A DNA stretch of 64,000 nucleotides, taken from JANQEU01 sp965242805. Lineage in GTDB: Bacteria; Bacteroidota; Bacteroidia; Cytophagales; Cyclobacteriaceae. The stretch lies in the NCBI GenBank assembly GCA_965242805.1, contig CBDETD010000002.1:4898001-4962000 (forward strand), in the 5' to 3' direction. This document shows, piece by piece, positions 8,691 through 17,678 of this stretch (positions are counted from its first letter, which is position 1; each line of letters starts with the position of its first letter). The notes beneath the pieces are model-generated. The model made no database searches and was not told the origin of the DNA. It saw nothing but the letters and a program-made list of their open reading frames with translations. The position numbers and the translations under genes were made by a program.

Positions 8691-10993
8691 CTGTCAAACG
8701 TATACCTAAGTCCAAAGAAAGTCCTGATCCCTTGATTAGGGGCGAAAACGTATGTAGGATCAAATGTTAGTGCGTTAGGATTGGATGGTGTAGCGATGAC
8801 CTGCCCATCGGCATTAAAGGCAACATCTCTGTCAAACGGATCAAACGATCTTGCTATGCTATTTGCAGGTGGTGTGTAATTCAACAGGTTTTTAACTCCA
8901 CCATAAATCTCCAAATTCGTATTGATCTCTTTTGTTACCTGTATGTTTTGGACACTCCACCAGGGTGAAAACTCAGGTCTGTCATCCAATTCTCCAAGTA
9001 GTGGTAGTCTCATCGGACCATATAGGTTACCAGTATAATCAATTGTCAAACCAATAGAGCTAATTGTATAACCAACATTCCAAACAGCACTAAATTTTTC
9101 AGTCAGTAGTTGAGAGATCTTTTCACCTTCCTCCATAAGATATACGTCCTGGAAGGTGCCTCCAATAAGGGCTGAAAATCCATTCTCATAATTGATATCT
9201 GCGTTAAGGGAAACACCCCTGGAAATGGCATATCCATCTAAGTTTCTATAGGAGATCTCATTTGGATCTGATTCATAATCAGGTATGATCCTGTTGTCAA
9301 AATTAGTGTAGAATGCACTGAGGTCCAGCCCGATAAATGTATTACTCTGCGTGTAGATCTTTTTGATGGCATTAAGATTCACGTTCCAGGATGTTTCAGG
9401 CTTCAGGTCTTCTTCAAACACAACATCCCGCGCACCAGTTAATGCTGCATGGTCCTCGGTGAAAACATTGGCAACACGATACCCATTACCCAGACTTAGC
9501 CTGATCGTATGCTTTTTATCGAAACTGGTCCATTTATAATTCACCCTTGGCGAAAAAATATTTCCATGGATGGAATTGTGGTCATACCTCAGTCCAACGA
9601 GCAATTTGCTTTTTGGGGATAGAGTTGTTTCGTTTTGGACAAAAAGGCCAGGCAAATAAGTTACCGATGGTTTATTTGTCTTTTCCACCAGCGTGTCAGA
9701 AGTCGCTGTTGCAGGTGTATTGTCGTCGTAGAAGGTGTATCTAAGAGCTGTACCCAAAAGAAGATGGTTGTTCTCATTCAAGGACTTTGACCATCTCAAT
9801 TGTCCAAATCCTACATATTGTTCAGCCAGGTATCGTGTATCTCCATACACTGAATTTTGCCGATGACCGTTCGCACTGAATTCAAAAAAGACTGGATCAC
9901 GAACAGGAAGTTGGTAGATACCAAATGTTTCCCATCTGTGGGTGTAAATGGATTCTCCATATACTTCATCACCACCTCGAAAGCCAGGATCCCAGTTCAT
10001 TTGCCCGCCCCAACGATCCTCATAAATATATCTTGCAGCTATAGAAAATTCTCGATTACTTTCTCTTTCAAAAGACCACTTGTTGAAAACAGAGATCCTA
10101 TCCTGTAAAGTGACATCAGTAAATCCGTCCTTGTTGTTATCAATGGGATTTTGATAGTTGAAATAATTAATACCAATCAAGGAAGTAGATGCGCCCAGAT
10201 TCATCTTAAAGCCAAGATCTGTGTTGAATTCTCCCCATGATGTTCCAAATACATCTCCACTGAATATTGGAGTATTCAATGGTTTTTTTGTGATCAAATT
10301 GATTAAACCACCCACAGCCTCAGATCCATACAACGTCGATGCAGGCCCTTTCACTACTTCCATCCTTTCGATCAATGACTGAGGGATTCCGGTCAATCCG
10401 TAAACCGTTGAAAGTCCACTCACGATTGGCATTCCGTCGATGGTTACCATTGTGTAGGGCCCTTCCAGACCATTTATATGTATATCACCAGTGTTACAAA
10501 CATTGCAATTTAACTGAGGTCGCACTCCATTGACATTCTGAAGAGACTCAAAAAACGATGGATTAGGATTAGCCTGAAAGAATTCAGGAGTGTAGACTTC
10601 GACTGGAACAGGACTTTCCAATCGGCTTACTTCCTGTAAGGTTCCGGATGTGACCATTATCGCGTCGAGAGTAGAGATTGATTCTTTCAGATCAAGATTG
10701 AACTTTCGATTCAATTGTTGAGGATTTAGGGAGAACGTTTTTGTTTTCGTTTCAAACCCAATGATTGAAACGATAAGTTCGTAGTCTCCTGGTGGAACAT
10801 CTGTAATCAGGAATTTACCATTCGTATCTGAGATGGAACCCAAACTGGTATTTTTAATGCCCACAGTAGCAAATTCGATTGGCTTACCGCTCGATGTAAT
10901 CCGGCCATCGACAATTCCATTTTGGGCCTTGCCTACGAAAGCAAGGTGAAACAATAGAATAGTAATAAGGACTATTTTAAATGTATTCGCCAA
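8687..10993 (-). CDS. TonB-dependent outer-membrane receptor with carboxypeptidase-like N-terminal domain
   Basis: The 768-residue protein has a signal peptide ending near GKAQ, a CarboxypepD-reg-like beta domain (about 27-110), a plug domain (about 120-240) with GLEGPYTMVTIDGMPIVSG and VKGPASTLYGSEAVGGLINL, and a 22-strand-type barrel ending RTFFGLRYTFDR. Such receptors import metal chelates, cofactors or oligomers using TonB energy. The plug carries NCNVCNTGD, cysteines that are uncommon in a plug and could bind a metal or form a disulphide. It is translationally coupled to a thioredoxin and divergent from an MFS transporter. The shared gap is rich in palindromes, so metal-responsive control is plausible but unproved. 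Confidence 0.93.
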   Translation of the reverse strand: MANTFKIVLITILLFHLAFVGKAQNGIVDGRITSSGKPIEFATVGIKNTSLGSISDTNGKFLITDVPPGDYELIVSIIGFETKTKTFSLNPQQLNRKFNLDLKESISTLDAIMVTSGTLQEVSRLESPVPVEVYTPEFFQANPNPSFFESLQNVNGVRPQLNCNVCNTGDIHINGLEGPYTMVTIDGMPIVSGLSTVYGLTGIPQSLIERMEVVKGPASTLYGSEAVGGLINLITKKPLNTPIFSGDVFGTSWGEFNTDLGFKMNLGASTSLIGINYFNYQNPIDNNKDGFTDVTLQDRISVFNKWSFERESNREFSIAARYIYEDRWGGQMNWDPGFRGGDEVYGESIYTHRWETFGIYQLPVRDPVFFEFSANGHRQNSVYGDTRYLAEQYVGFGQLRWSKSLNENNHLLLGTALRYTFYDDNTPATATSDTLVEKTNKPSVTYLPGLFVQNETTLSPKSKLLVGLRYDHNSIHGNIFSPRVNYKWTSFDKKHTIRLSLGNGYRVANVFTEDHAALTGARDVVFEEDLKPETSWNVNLNAIKKIYTQSNTFIGLDLSAFYTNFDNRIIPDYESDPNEISYRNLDGYAISRGVSLNADINYENGFSALIGGTFQDVYLMEEGEKISQLLTEKFSAVWNVGYTISSIGLTIDYTGNLYGPMRLPLLGELDDRPEFSPWWSVQNIQVTKEINTNLEIYGGVKNLLNYTPPANSIARSFDPFDRDVAFNADGQVIATPSNPNALTFDPTYVFAPNQGIRTFFGLRYTFDR

Positions 10994-11017
10994 AATAAAT
11001 ATTTAGAATAAGCAAAA

Positions 11018-11061
11018 CTAAAATTTTTATTAGTAAAAATAAAAATTTAGATGAATCTAAA
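11018..11061. promoter_or_regulatory. Palindromes in the TonB receptor/MFS intergenic region
   Basis: Bases 11018-11031 (CTAAAATTTTTATT) pair with 11038-11050 with one offset base. A second, sharper inverted repeat, TTTAGATGAATCTAAA at 11046-11061, covers the first possible start codon of the MFS gene. The half-site TTTAGAT resembles DtxR/MntR-type metal-repressor boxes, but the assignment is by analogy only. Confidence 0.5.
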
Positions 11062-12295
11062 AATTTACAGCTCTTTGTCTTATTCGCTTGACTTATTTTC
11101 GTATTTCATGGAACTTGGATTGAGAGAGAACTGGCGTCAATTTACCCTCCTCGTGCTGGTTAATGGATTCGTCGGGTCGATGGTGGGACTTGAGAGGACT
11201 ATTCTTTCGGAAATGGCAGTCAAGGAGTTTGGGGTCAGCGCTACATCAGCCATCTTATCGTTTATTGTGGCCTTTGGAATCACGAAGGCTTTTACCAATT
11301 ATTACACTGGGTTGCTTGCAAATCGGTTTGGGAGAAGAAGACTACTGATTTTTGGGTGGGTGTTGGCGATCCCTATTTCATTCATATTGATCTACGCCAA
11401 TAATTGGGGATGGGTGATTCTGGCAAATATATTACTCGGTATTAGTCAAGGATTGACCTGGTCAAGTACTGTGGTAATGAAAATTGATCTGGTTGGAGAA
11501 AAGAATAGGGGATTGGCCATGGGTCTCAATGAATCAGCAGGATATCTCGCAGTTGGTATCGTAGCTTTTCTTACCGGTTGGATCGCTTCGGAGTATGGAC
11601 TTCGTCCTTATCCATTTTACCTGGGAATCGTATTTTCAGTCTTAGGATTGTCTCTAAGTGTTTTCTTCGTAAAGGACACTCAGCATCATGTGCACCACGA
11701 AGCCAAGGATAGTGAAGTGCCCAGGTTGAAAAAGATCTTTTGGGAAACCACATGGAAAAATCCAAATCTGGGGTCCATTTCCCAAGCGGGATTGATCAAC
11801 AACCTGAATGATGGTATGATATGGGGATTATTACCAATATTGTTGATCAGTAAAGATTTCAATTGGACAGAAGTGGGGAAGATCGTTGCCATCTATCCTA
11901 TAGTCTGGGGAATAGGTCAATTGTTAACCGGAAAAATGGCGGACCACCTGGTAAAAAAGGAAATGCTTTTCTGGGGGATGCTTGCACAGGGTCTGGCTAT
12001 TTTTTTTATGACATACTCTTCAACATTTCTTCAGTTCACAATTCTATGTGTTGTGCTTGGAATAGGGACTGCAGTGGTTTATCCAACATTTCTTGCAGCA
12101 ATTGCCGATTTCACTCATCCCATTCAGCGAGCAGAATCAATTGGAGTATTCAGATTATGGAGGGATCTGGGATACGCGATAGGTGCGGTTCTCAGCGGGG
12201 TGCTGGTGGATCTATTTTCAATTGATATTGCAATAATTTCAATTGGAGCAGTTACCATTTTATCTTCGGTCATCATAAAATTCCGAATGAGGTGA
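11051..12295 (+). CDS. Major facilitator superfamily transporter
   Basis: The 414-residue open frame has about 12 membrane helices and the MFS loop motif GLLANRFGRRRLLI between helices 2 and 3. A repeat of the motif appears as GKMADHLVKKEMLF in the second half. An alternative ATG at 11108 (MELGLRENWRQ) may be the true start, because the first ATG lies inside a palindrome at 11046-11061 and the next 19 residues look poorly conserved. The central loop has a small histidine cluster (DTQHHVHHEA). Its substrate is unknown. It is divergent from a TonB receptor, which suggests that the two act on one solute. Its stop codon directly abuts that of the convergent nuclease gene (TGATCA, 12293-12298). 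Confidence 0.9.
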   Translation: MNLKIYSSLSYSLDLFSYFMELGLRENWRQFTLLVLVNGFVGSMVGLERTILSEMAVKEFGVSATSAILSFIVAFGITKAFTNYYTGLLANRFGRRRLLIFGWVLAIPISFILIYANNWGWVILANILLGISQGLTWSSTVVMKIDLVGEKNRGLAMGLNESAGYLAVGIVAFLTGWIASEYGLRPYPFYLGIVFSVLGLSLSVFFVKDTQHHVHHEAKDSEVPRLKKIFWETTWKNPNLGSISQAGLINNLNDGMIWGLLPILLISKDFNWTEVGKIVAIYPIVWGIGQLLTGKMADHLVKKEMLFWGMLAQGLAIFFMTYSSTFLQFTILCVVLGIGTAVVYPTFLAAIADFTHPIQRAESIGVFRLWRDLGYAIGAVLSGVLVDLFSIDIAIISIGAVTILSSVIIKFRMR

Positions 12296-13129
12296 TCATT
12301 CAGACCAGATGGAATTGGCCTCTTTTATTATTTTCCTGTGTTTCTTATAATCAATTCCAGCCTTTTCAAGAACCGTAGGATTTTCATTGATCTCTTTACA
12401 TAAGACGACGAGGTTTGATATCAATTTCTGTTTATCGTTTTTACTTAGTGTAGATAAACATGTGAGTGGATACAATCCGGAAATTTCTATTCTTTCCTGA
12501 AGACTTCCATTTTCGGGGTAATCCCACGCCATTAGCTGAAGACCCACACATTTGGCATACTGTATAGCATCGCCACTGAACTTCGTATTGTTTACCACCC
12601 ACCCCTGATATTCCATATTTCTATTCTCACTCCTCCAGGCATTTGCCACATCTTGGAATCTACTATGGATATATAGGGGGACTTTGACATCGCTTTTTAT
12701 CCCGGGTCTACTATGATACTTGCACTCGATCATGAGTTGCTTGTTATCCTTAATGGCAACTACATCCACTTCATGGTTAACACAATGTCCTTTTATCGTT
12801 TGTCCAATTTGCACATCATATCCATATGCTTTGAAGATCTCCCCTACATATTTCTCGAAAGGATATCCTGACGGTCCCAGTTCCATAATAGCCTGTTTAA
12901 GCTTGTATTTTGCGGCTATTGAATGAGAAGCCTTACGCATATAACTAAAAGCTTTACTGTAAATGCGCCTGGTTGTGATCCCATCATAGAGCTCATTGAC
13001 AACCCGATCCACCACCTGATCAATTAAGGAATCATGAGCTCCGGCTTTCTTCAATGAACGATGTAGTTTTTCCTGCGAGAAAGGAACTCGTTCGCGAGAA
13101 GCTTTTATTACTGTGATATTTTCTGACAT
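12296..13129 (-). CDS. ATP-cone domain fused to Mrr-like PD-(D/E)XK nuclease
   Basis: Residues 4-90 form an ATP-cone: ITVIKASRERVPFSQEKLHR, then the ITTRRIY segment. This nucleotide-sensing module is known from class I/III ribonucleotide reductases and NrdR. Residues 90-200 form a restriction-endonuclease-like fold with D122 in HEVDVVAI and E135-x-K137 in MIECKYH, the full D-(x)n-ExK signature of Mrr-type enzymes. A lysine-rich helical C-terminus (about 220-277) resembles a helix-hairpin-helix. No methylase or specificity gene is nearby, so it is not a classical type I-III system. A nuclease gated by ATP or dATP, for defence or DNA repair, is the inference. Confidence 0.85.
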   Translation of the reverse strand: MSENITVIKASRERVPFSQEKLHRSLKKAGAHDSLIDQVVDRVVNELYDGITTRRIYSKAFSYMRKASHSIAAKYKLKQAIMELGPSGYPFEKYVGEIFKAYGYDVQIGQTIKGHCVNHEVDVVAIKDNKQLMIECKYHSRPGIKSDVKVPLYIHSRFQDVANAWRSENRNMEYQGWVVNNTKFSGDAIQYAKCVGLQLMAWDYPENGSLQERIEISGLYPLTCLSTLSKNDKQKLISNLVVLCKEINENPTVLEKAGIDYKKHRKIIKEANSIWSE

Positions 13130-13180
13130 TGCCTAATTATGACATGAAAATATTACTTTCCTGATATAAATACACTGCTT

Positions 13181-14389
13181 TTAGAGTTCCATCCGGGCGA
13201 TTTGGATGGTAGAGCTACCATTATCTTGAAGGTACGTCCATGCAAAGTATACTTTGTTCCCAAGTTTTTCCATTTGAGGGAAACCACTTCCCCTCGACTC
13301 ATCCGTCTCAGAAATCACAATCGGAGCAGACAATTCCCCATTTAATTTTATAATACTTGCTTTGATCACTGTCTTTTGTTCATCTTTTGCCAACCAACTC
13401 ACCATTGCAGTTCGTTCATCAACCATTACTACATCCACTCTTCCCAAGGGATTGTCGTTGTCGATTACAATTGGCTCATTGAAACTTTGGCCTGCGTCCA
13501 ATGAGAAACCTACTTTAACAGAGGCTCTTCCATTGGGAGCCGAAAACCATGCCACGGCAAGATTGTTACCAATTGTGGATACTCTAGGTCCATTGACTGG
13601 GCAGCCAGCAATTTCCCAATTATCTCGATATACAGCTTTAGGTGTGGTCCATTGACCATCCACTTTTCTGACGATCGACATGTCCCTTATTTCCAACTCA
13701 GAACGATCCCGATAGACAATGACTGGACCATTGTCGGTCAGGGCCCCACTTGTCTGGCAACAATCGCAGACCCGACTGTCAAGTTCATATTCTTCCGTAA
13801 TGTTTCCCTGTATATCCACAATGGCGGTTCTCAGTGTCATAGCACCACCGGAATGTTCATCATGGCTTCCTCCACCTGTATTGCGGCCATCCAGCCATGC
13901 GATTTGAAAGCTTGCATCTTCGAGGGGAATCATAGTGACAAATCCATGTTCTGTAGGCGTCCCATCTTTATGAGGTATCAATGCCTCGCTCCAGGATTGG
14001 GAAAACTTTCGAACGATGTTAACATCATAGGAGTAAGTACCTTCAGAACTTTTCGCAAGAAAATGTGCTAGCATTTGTCGATCCTTATTGATAGAGATCA
14101 TGGGATAGTCGGCCCAGTTGACAAACCAGTTGGTGCCTGCTGCTATGATTTCGGGTTTGGACCAGCTATTATTTATTAACTCAGAGTAATTAAGTTTGGC
14201 CGTATCACCTTGTTTGTCTACCCATGAACAAAACAAGTGATCATTACTCCTGATTAGGAAAGGTAAAGAACTACTACTCCCTACAGCAGGGAAGTTGGCG
14301 GGTTCTACGGAATACGGTATTTGCTCCGTGCGGGAATCAGTACATGAAATAATAATTATTGAAATCAATAATATTGTGATCCTGATCAT
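13181..14389 (-). CDS. Sialidase-like beta-propeller lipoprotein with CDCC motif
   Basis: The 402-residue product begins with a lipoprotein signal (MIRITILLISIIIISCTDS, lipid at the Cys). The rest has repeated beta-sheet blades with BNR/sialidase-like patterns (for example VGFSLDAGQSFNEP), as in exo-alpha-sialidase-superfamily proteins, but the arginine triad of true sialidases is not evident. In the middle it has SRVCDCCQTSG, a clustered cysteine motif that could bind a metal. It lies just after the copper ATPase gene and on the same strand, 61 bases downstream, and may belong to the copper island. Function unknown; a sugar-cleaving role is not supported. Confidence 0.6.
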   Translation of the reverse strand: MIRITILLISIIIISCTDSRTEQIPYSVEPANFPAVGSSSSLPFLIRSNDHLFCSWVDKQGDTAKLNYSELINNSWSKPEIIAAGTNWFVNWADYPMISINKDRQMLAHFLAKSSEGTYSYDVNIVRKFSQSWSEALIPHKDGTPTEHGFVTMIPLEDASFQIAWLDGRNTGGGSHDEHSGGAMTLRTAIVDIQGNITEEYELDSRVCDCCQTSGALTDNGPVIVYRDRSELEIRDMSIVRKVDGQWTTPKAVYRDNWEIAGCPVNGPRVSTIGNNLAVAWFSAPNGRASVKVGFSLDAGQSFNEPIVIDNDNPLGRVDVVMVDERTAMVSWLAKDEQKTVIKASIIKLNGELSAPIVISETDESRGSGFPQMEKLGNKVYFAWTYLQDNGSSTIQIARMEL

Positions 14390-14450
14390 GTCATCTTAAT
14401 TGAATCAAGCAATTTAGGAAATCACATGATTATCCTTTATACCTTTTCAC

Positions 14451-16934
14451 CTAAGACTTTCTGACCCTATCATGACCCTTTTTTAATCTCAAGGCGTTGG
14501 CAATTACGGAAAGAGAGCTAAAACTCATTGCGGTTGCTGCAATCATTGGGCTCAATAATATTCCGAATAATGGATAGAAAATCCCAGTAGCTATGGGAAC
14601 TCCTAAGGCGTTATAAACAAAAGCGAAAAACAAATTTTGCTTTATGTTCTTCATTACGCTTTCACTAAGTTTCCTGGCCTTTACTATTCCTTGAAGGTCA
14701 CCTTTTACTAGTGTAACTTCCGCACTTTCCATCGCAATGTCCGTTCCTGTTCCCATGGCAATTCCTATATTGGCTTGAGCCAATGCCGGAGCATCGTTAA
14801 TGCCATCACCGGCCATAGCCACGATGCGACCTTGTCTCTGAAATTCTTGAACAGTCTTGTATTTGTCATCAGGCAAGCAATCAGCCTGGTAACCGTCCAG
14901 GTGAAGTTTACTGGAAACAGCCTCGGCTGTTAAAGGGTTATCACCAGTCAACATGTGGACTTGCAAGCCTAATTTCTTCAGTTTTTGAATTGCCTCCAAT
15001 GAGGTGTCTTTTATTTTGTCCGAGACACTAATAATTCCTTCCAATTGTTGATTTGATAGGAGGTACATTACAGTCTGTCCGTCGGACTGCCAGCTACGAA
15101 CGTGTTGTTCGACCTCCTCCAATATGTCAATCCCAAATTTCTCAACCAATCTATAATTACCCAGTCCTAATTTCTTCTTTCCATAATTTGCCTGAACACC
15201 CTTACCGGTTAGTGATTCAAAATCGGATATCTTTTCAAGTGACAAATTAAGGTCTAGAGCCCCTTTAACGATTGCAGTTGCTATTGGGTGTTCACTGTTT
15301 TTATCAATAGATGCAGCCAATTTTAATACTTCAGCATCAGACAAACTTCCAAATGACTTGTAGTTTTTAAGACTGGGCTTACCCTCCGTTATTGTTCCTG
15401 TCTTGTCTATGATCAATGTATCAACTTTATTCATCTCCTCAATCACCCTCGCATCTTTGACAAGGACTCCAGACTGGGCCATTCTGCCAGTTCCCACCAT
15501 GATTGACATAGGTGTAGCCAATCCCAAAGCACAAGGGCAGGCGATAATCAATACAGACAGGGCGTTGACGAAGGCATAAACGTATGATGGGTCTGGGCCC
15601 CATATTGCCCAAAGCATAAAGGTGGTGACGGCGACTGCAATGACAATTTGAACGAAATATTTCGCAACTACATCAGCCAGCTTTTGTATGGGAGCTCTTG
15701 ACCTACTGGCTTTATTTACCATATCAATAATTTGAGATAGAAGCGTGTCAGATCCAACCTTTTGAGCTACCATTTCGAACACAGTATGTCCGTTTATTGT
15801 ACCTCCGGTGACCCTGTCATCCTTTCCTTTGTCAACAGGAATGGGTTCACCGGTGATCATACTTTCGTCTATGGTGGCCGTTCCGCTGGTTATTACTCCA
15901 TCAACCGGTACTTTTTCTCCAGGTTTAACGATCAAGGTATCATCAATGTGAACCTGGTCCAGGTGAATTACGGATTCAACGCCCTGCCTGACCACTCTTG
16001 CCGTTGGCGGAACAAGATTTAATAAGGATTTTATCGCTGAGTTGGTTTTGCTGTGCGCTCTGGCTTCGAGGACCTGACCGAGAAGGACAAGGGTTAGAAT
16101 AACAGCCGCAGCTTCAAAATATAGATGAACGTTGCCATCCAGGTCTTTGAATTGTTGGGGAAAAATACCAGGAACCAGTAGTGCCAATAGACTAAAAATA
16201 TAGGCAGAAGCAACTCCAATCGAAATTAAGGTCCACATGTTGGGCATTCTTCGGACAATGGAACTATAGCCACGGTGGAAAAAGTTTCTCGTAGAGTACA
16301 GAAGGACAGGTGTTGTAAGTATAAATTGTACCCATCCCCATACTTTTTTAGACCCAATCTCTTCAAGGTGAAGAAATGGAAATAATTCTGACATCGCTAT
16401 GATAAATACTGGGATCGTTAATATCACGGCTACCCAGAATTTTCTCATCATGTTTTTAAATCCCTTTTCCTCTTCACTAACCTCTTCAATTTGCAAGGGG
16501 ACCAGGTCCATACCACATATGGGGCAATCCCCTGGGCCATCATGTCTTACTTCTGGGTGCATTGGACATGTGTAGATGTTTTCTTGTGGAGAATTAACTT
16601 CATCCTTCTGCAAGTGCATACCACACACCGGGCAATCCCCCGGCTGATCATAAGTTTTGTCACCCTCACAATGCATCGGGCAGTAATATTGACCCCTGCT
16701 GGTAGAACTACCTTTTAAGTCCGCCCTGTGACTTTGCTCTTCAGGAACATTGTGATCATGATGACAATGGTGATCATGATTATCATCTCCCTTTTTCGTT
16801 AATTGCATGTTGCAAACTGGGCATTTTCCTGGTTCGCCATATGTCTTGGCTCCCTCACATGCCATAGGACAAGCGTATTGATCCATCTCATGTTGGTGAG
16901 TTTGAACTTGATCAGCAGTAGGTTTTGATTTCAT
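14451..16934 (-). CDS. copA: Copper/silver-translocating P1B-type ATPase with three N-terminal heavy-metal-binding modules
   Basis: The 827-residue protein is a CopA/SilP-type metal exporter. Three YxCPM...CPxCxM modules precede the core: residues about 20-45, 84-108 and 121-146; between the first two lies a histidine-rich stretch (DDNHDHHCHHDH). The core has the metal-path motif ACPCALGLATP near 466, the phosphorylation site DKTGTITEG near 510, the HP motif in NSEHPIA, and GDGINDAPALAQ. It pumps Cu(I) or Ag(I) from the cytoplasm. The many extra metal-binding modules suggest high-flux or sensor control. It is followed by the CDCC lipoprotein gene. A terminator at 17036-17053 separates it from the Cus operon, so it has its own promoter. 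Confidence 0.95.
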   Translation of the reverse strand: MKSKPTADQVQTHQHEMDQYACPMACEGAKTYGEPGKCPVCNMQLTKKGDDNHDHHCHHDHNVPEEQSHRADLKGSSTSRGQYYCPMHCEGDKTYDQPGDCPVCGMHLQKDEVNSPQENIYTCPMHPEVRHDGPGDCPICGMDLVPLQIEEVSEEEKGFKNMMRKFWVAVILTIPVFIIAMSELFPFLHLEEIGSKKVWGWVQFILTTPVLLYSTRNFFHRGYSSIVRRMPNMWTLISIGVASAYIFSLLALLVPGIFPQQFKDLDGNVHLYFEAAAVILTLVLLGQVLEARAHSKTNSAIKSLLNLVPPTARVVRQGVESVIHLDQVHIDDTLIVKPGEKVPVDGVITSGTATIDESMITGEPIPVDKGKDDRVTGGTINGHTVFEMVAQKVGSDTLLSQIIDMVNKASRSRAPIQKLADVVAKYFVQIVIAVAVTTFMLWAIWGPDPSYVYAFVNALSVLIIACPCALGLATPMSIMVGTGRMAQSGVLVKDARVIEEMNKVDTLIIDKTGTITEGKPSLKNYKSFGSLSDAEVLKLAASIDKNSEHPIATAIVKGALDLNLSLEKISDFESLTGKGVQANYGKKKLGLGNYRLVEKFGIDILEEVEQHVRSWQSDGQTVMYLLSNQQLEGIISVSDKIKDTSLEAIQKLKKLGLQVHMLTGDNPLTAEAVSSKLHLDGYQADCLPDDKYKTVQEFQRQGRIVAMAGDGINDAPALAQANIGIAMGTGTDIAMESAEVTLVKGDLQGIVKARKLSESVMKNIKQNLFFAFVYNALGVPIATGIFYPLFGILLSPMIAATAMSFSSLSVIANALRLKKGHDRVRKS

Positions 16935-17035
16935 TGGAACAATTTTACATGTTGTAATGTACGGACTGATAATGCTTCAGGCTTTACATAATTCTCTAAA
17001 AGATTTATAAGATTTTGAACTTGCAGTCAACAAAA

Positions 17036-17053
17036 AACCCGCAAATGCGGGTT
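17036..17053 (-). terminator. Rho-independent terminator of the Cus operon
   Basis: On the minus strand AACCCGCATTTGCGGGTT folds into a seven- to eight-base stem followed by a run of T. It lies 35 bases after the DUF2911 stop codon and ends that transcript before copA. Confidence 0.85.
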
Positions 17054-17087
17054 CAAATTCATTTTTACTATTAAGTCCTTCTCCCAA

Positions 17088-17651
17088 TCAAATATCCTTT
17101 ACCTCGAAAGATAGATTAATCTTATCCCAACTGATGTTAATTTCTCCTGTGGATTCTGCAGTTTCAGTGATACTGTAGGTCAATGCTTCCACCGATTCTT
17201 CGAGGACATTGGGGGTAACACTGAACCTGATGATATCTTCAGCTTGATCGTACTCATCAGCTAAATGTTGGTCCCAGTTCCTGTTGATAATTACGATCCA
17301 TTCTTCTTCTCCGGGTATTGTGAAGAGGGCGTACTTTCCCTTCTCTATTTCAACGCCATTGATCAGGGCATTTTCTGAAAAGCTGATACTTGTTGCTTTA
17401 TGAGCACCAGTCACCCACACTTCTCCGAAGGCTACCAGTCCACCAAATATCTGTCTTCCACGTTTACTTGGGGAACTGTATTCGATATGAACATGGTTAT
17501 TACCAACATTGGTCATGGCCATTTTTTTGGGACTTTTAGGTTTGGCATCGGTAGCCGCTGGTTGAGCATGATGGCTATGATCATCACTAGATGGTTTTGA
17601 TCCACAAGACCATAAAAAAATTATGAGCAAAACGGGAATTGAATATTTCAT
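17088..17651 (-). CDS. DUF2911-family lipoprotein
   Basis: The 187-residue product has a lipoprotein signal (MKYSIPVLLIIFLWSCGSK), a histidine-containing linker (DDHSHHAQ), and the DUF2911 domain marked by HIEYSSPSKRGRQIFGGLVAFGEVW and GKYALFTIPGEEEWIVIINR. The family is frequent in Bacteroidota envelopes and has no proven function. Here it is the last gene before the terminator of the CusA-C-B operon, and its His/Met-rich N-terminal segment suggests periplasmic copper contact; this is inference from context. Confidence 0.88.
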   Translation of the reverse strand: MKYSIPVLLIIFLWSCGSKPSSDDHSHHAQPAATDAKPKSPKKMAMTNVGNNHVHIEYSSPSKRGRQIFGGLVAFGEVWVTGAHKATSISFSENALINGVEIEKGKYALFTIPGEEEWIVIINRNWDQHLADEYDQAEDIIRFSVTPNVLEESVEALTYSITETAESTGEINISWDKINLSFEVKDI

Positions 17652-17678
17652 TTTATTAGTAGTTATATGATTTAATAC

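Noticed and set aside
13181..14389. True sialidase assignment
   Set aside because: The overall blade pattern fits, but the catalytic arginine triad and the Asp/Tyr/Glu set could not be identified.
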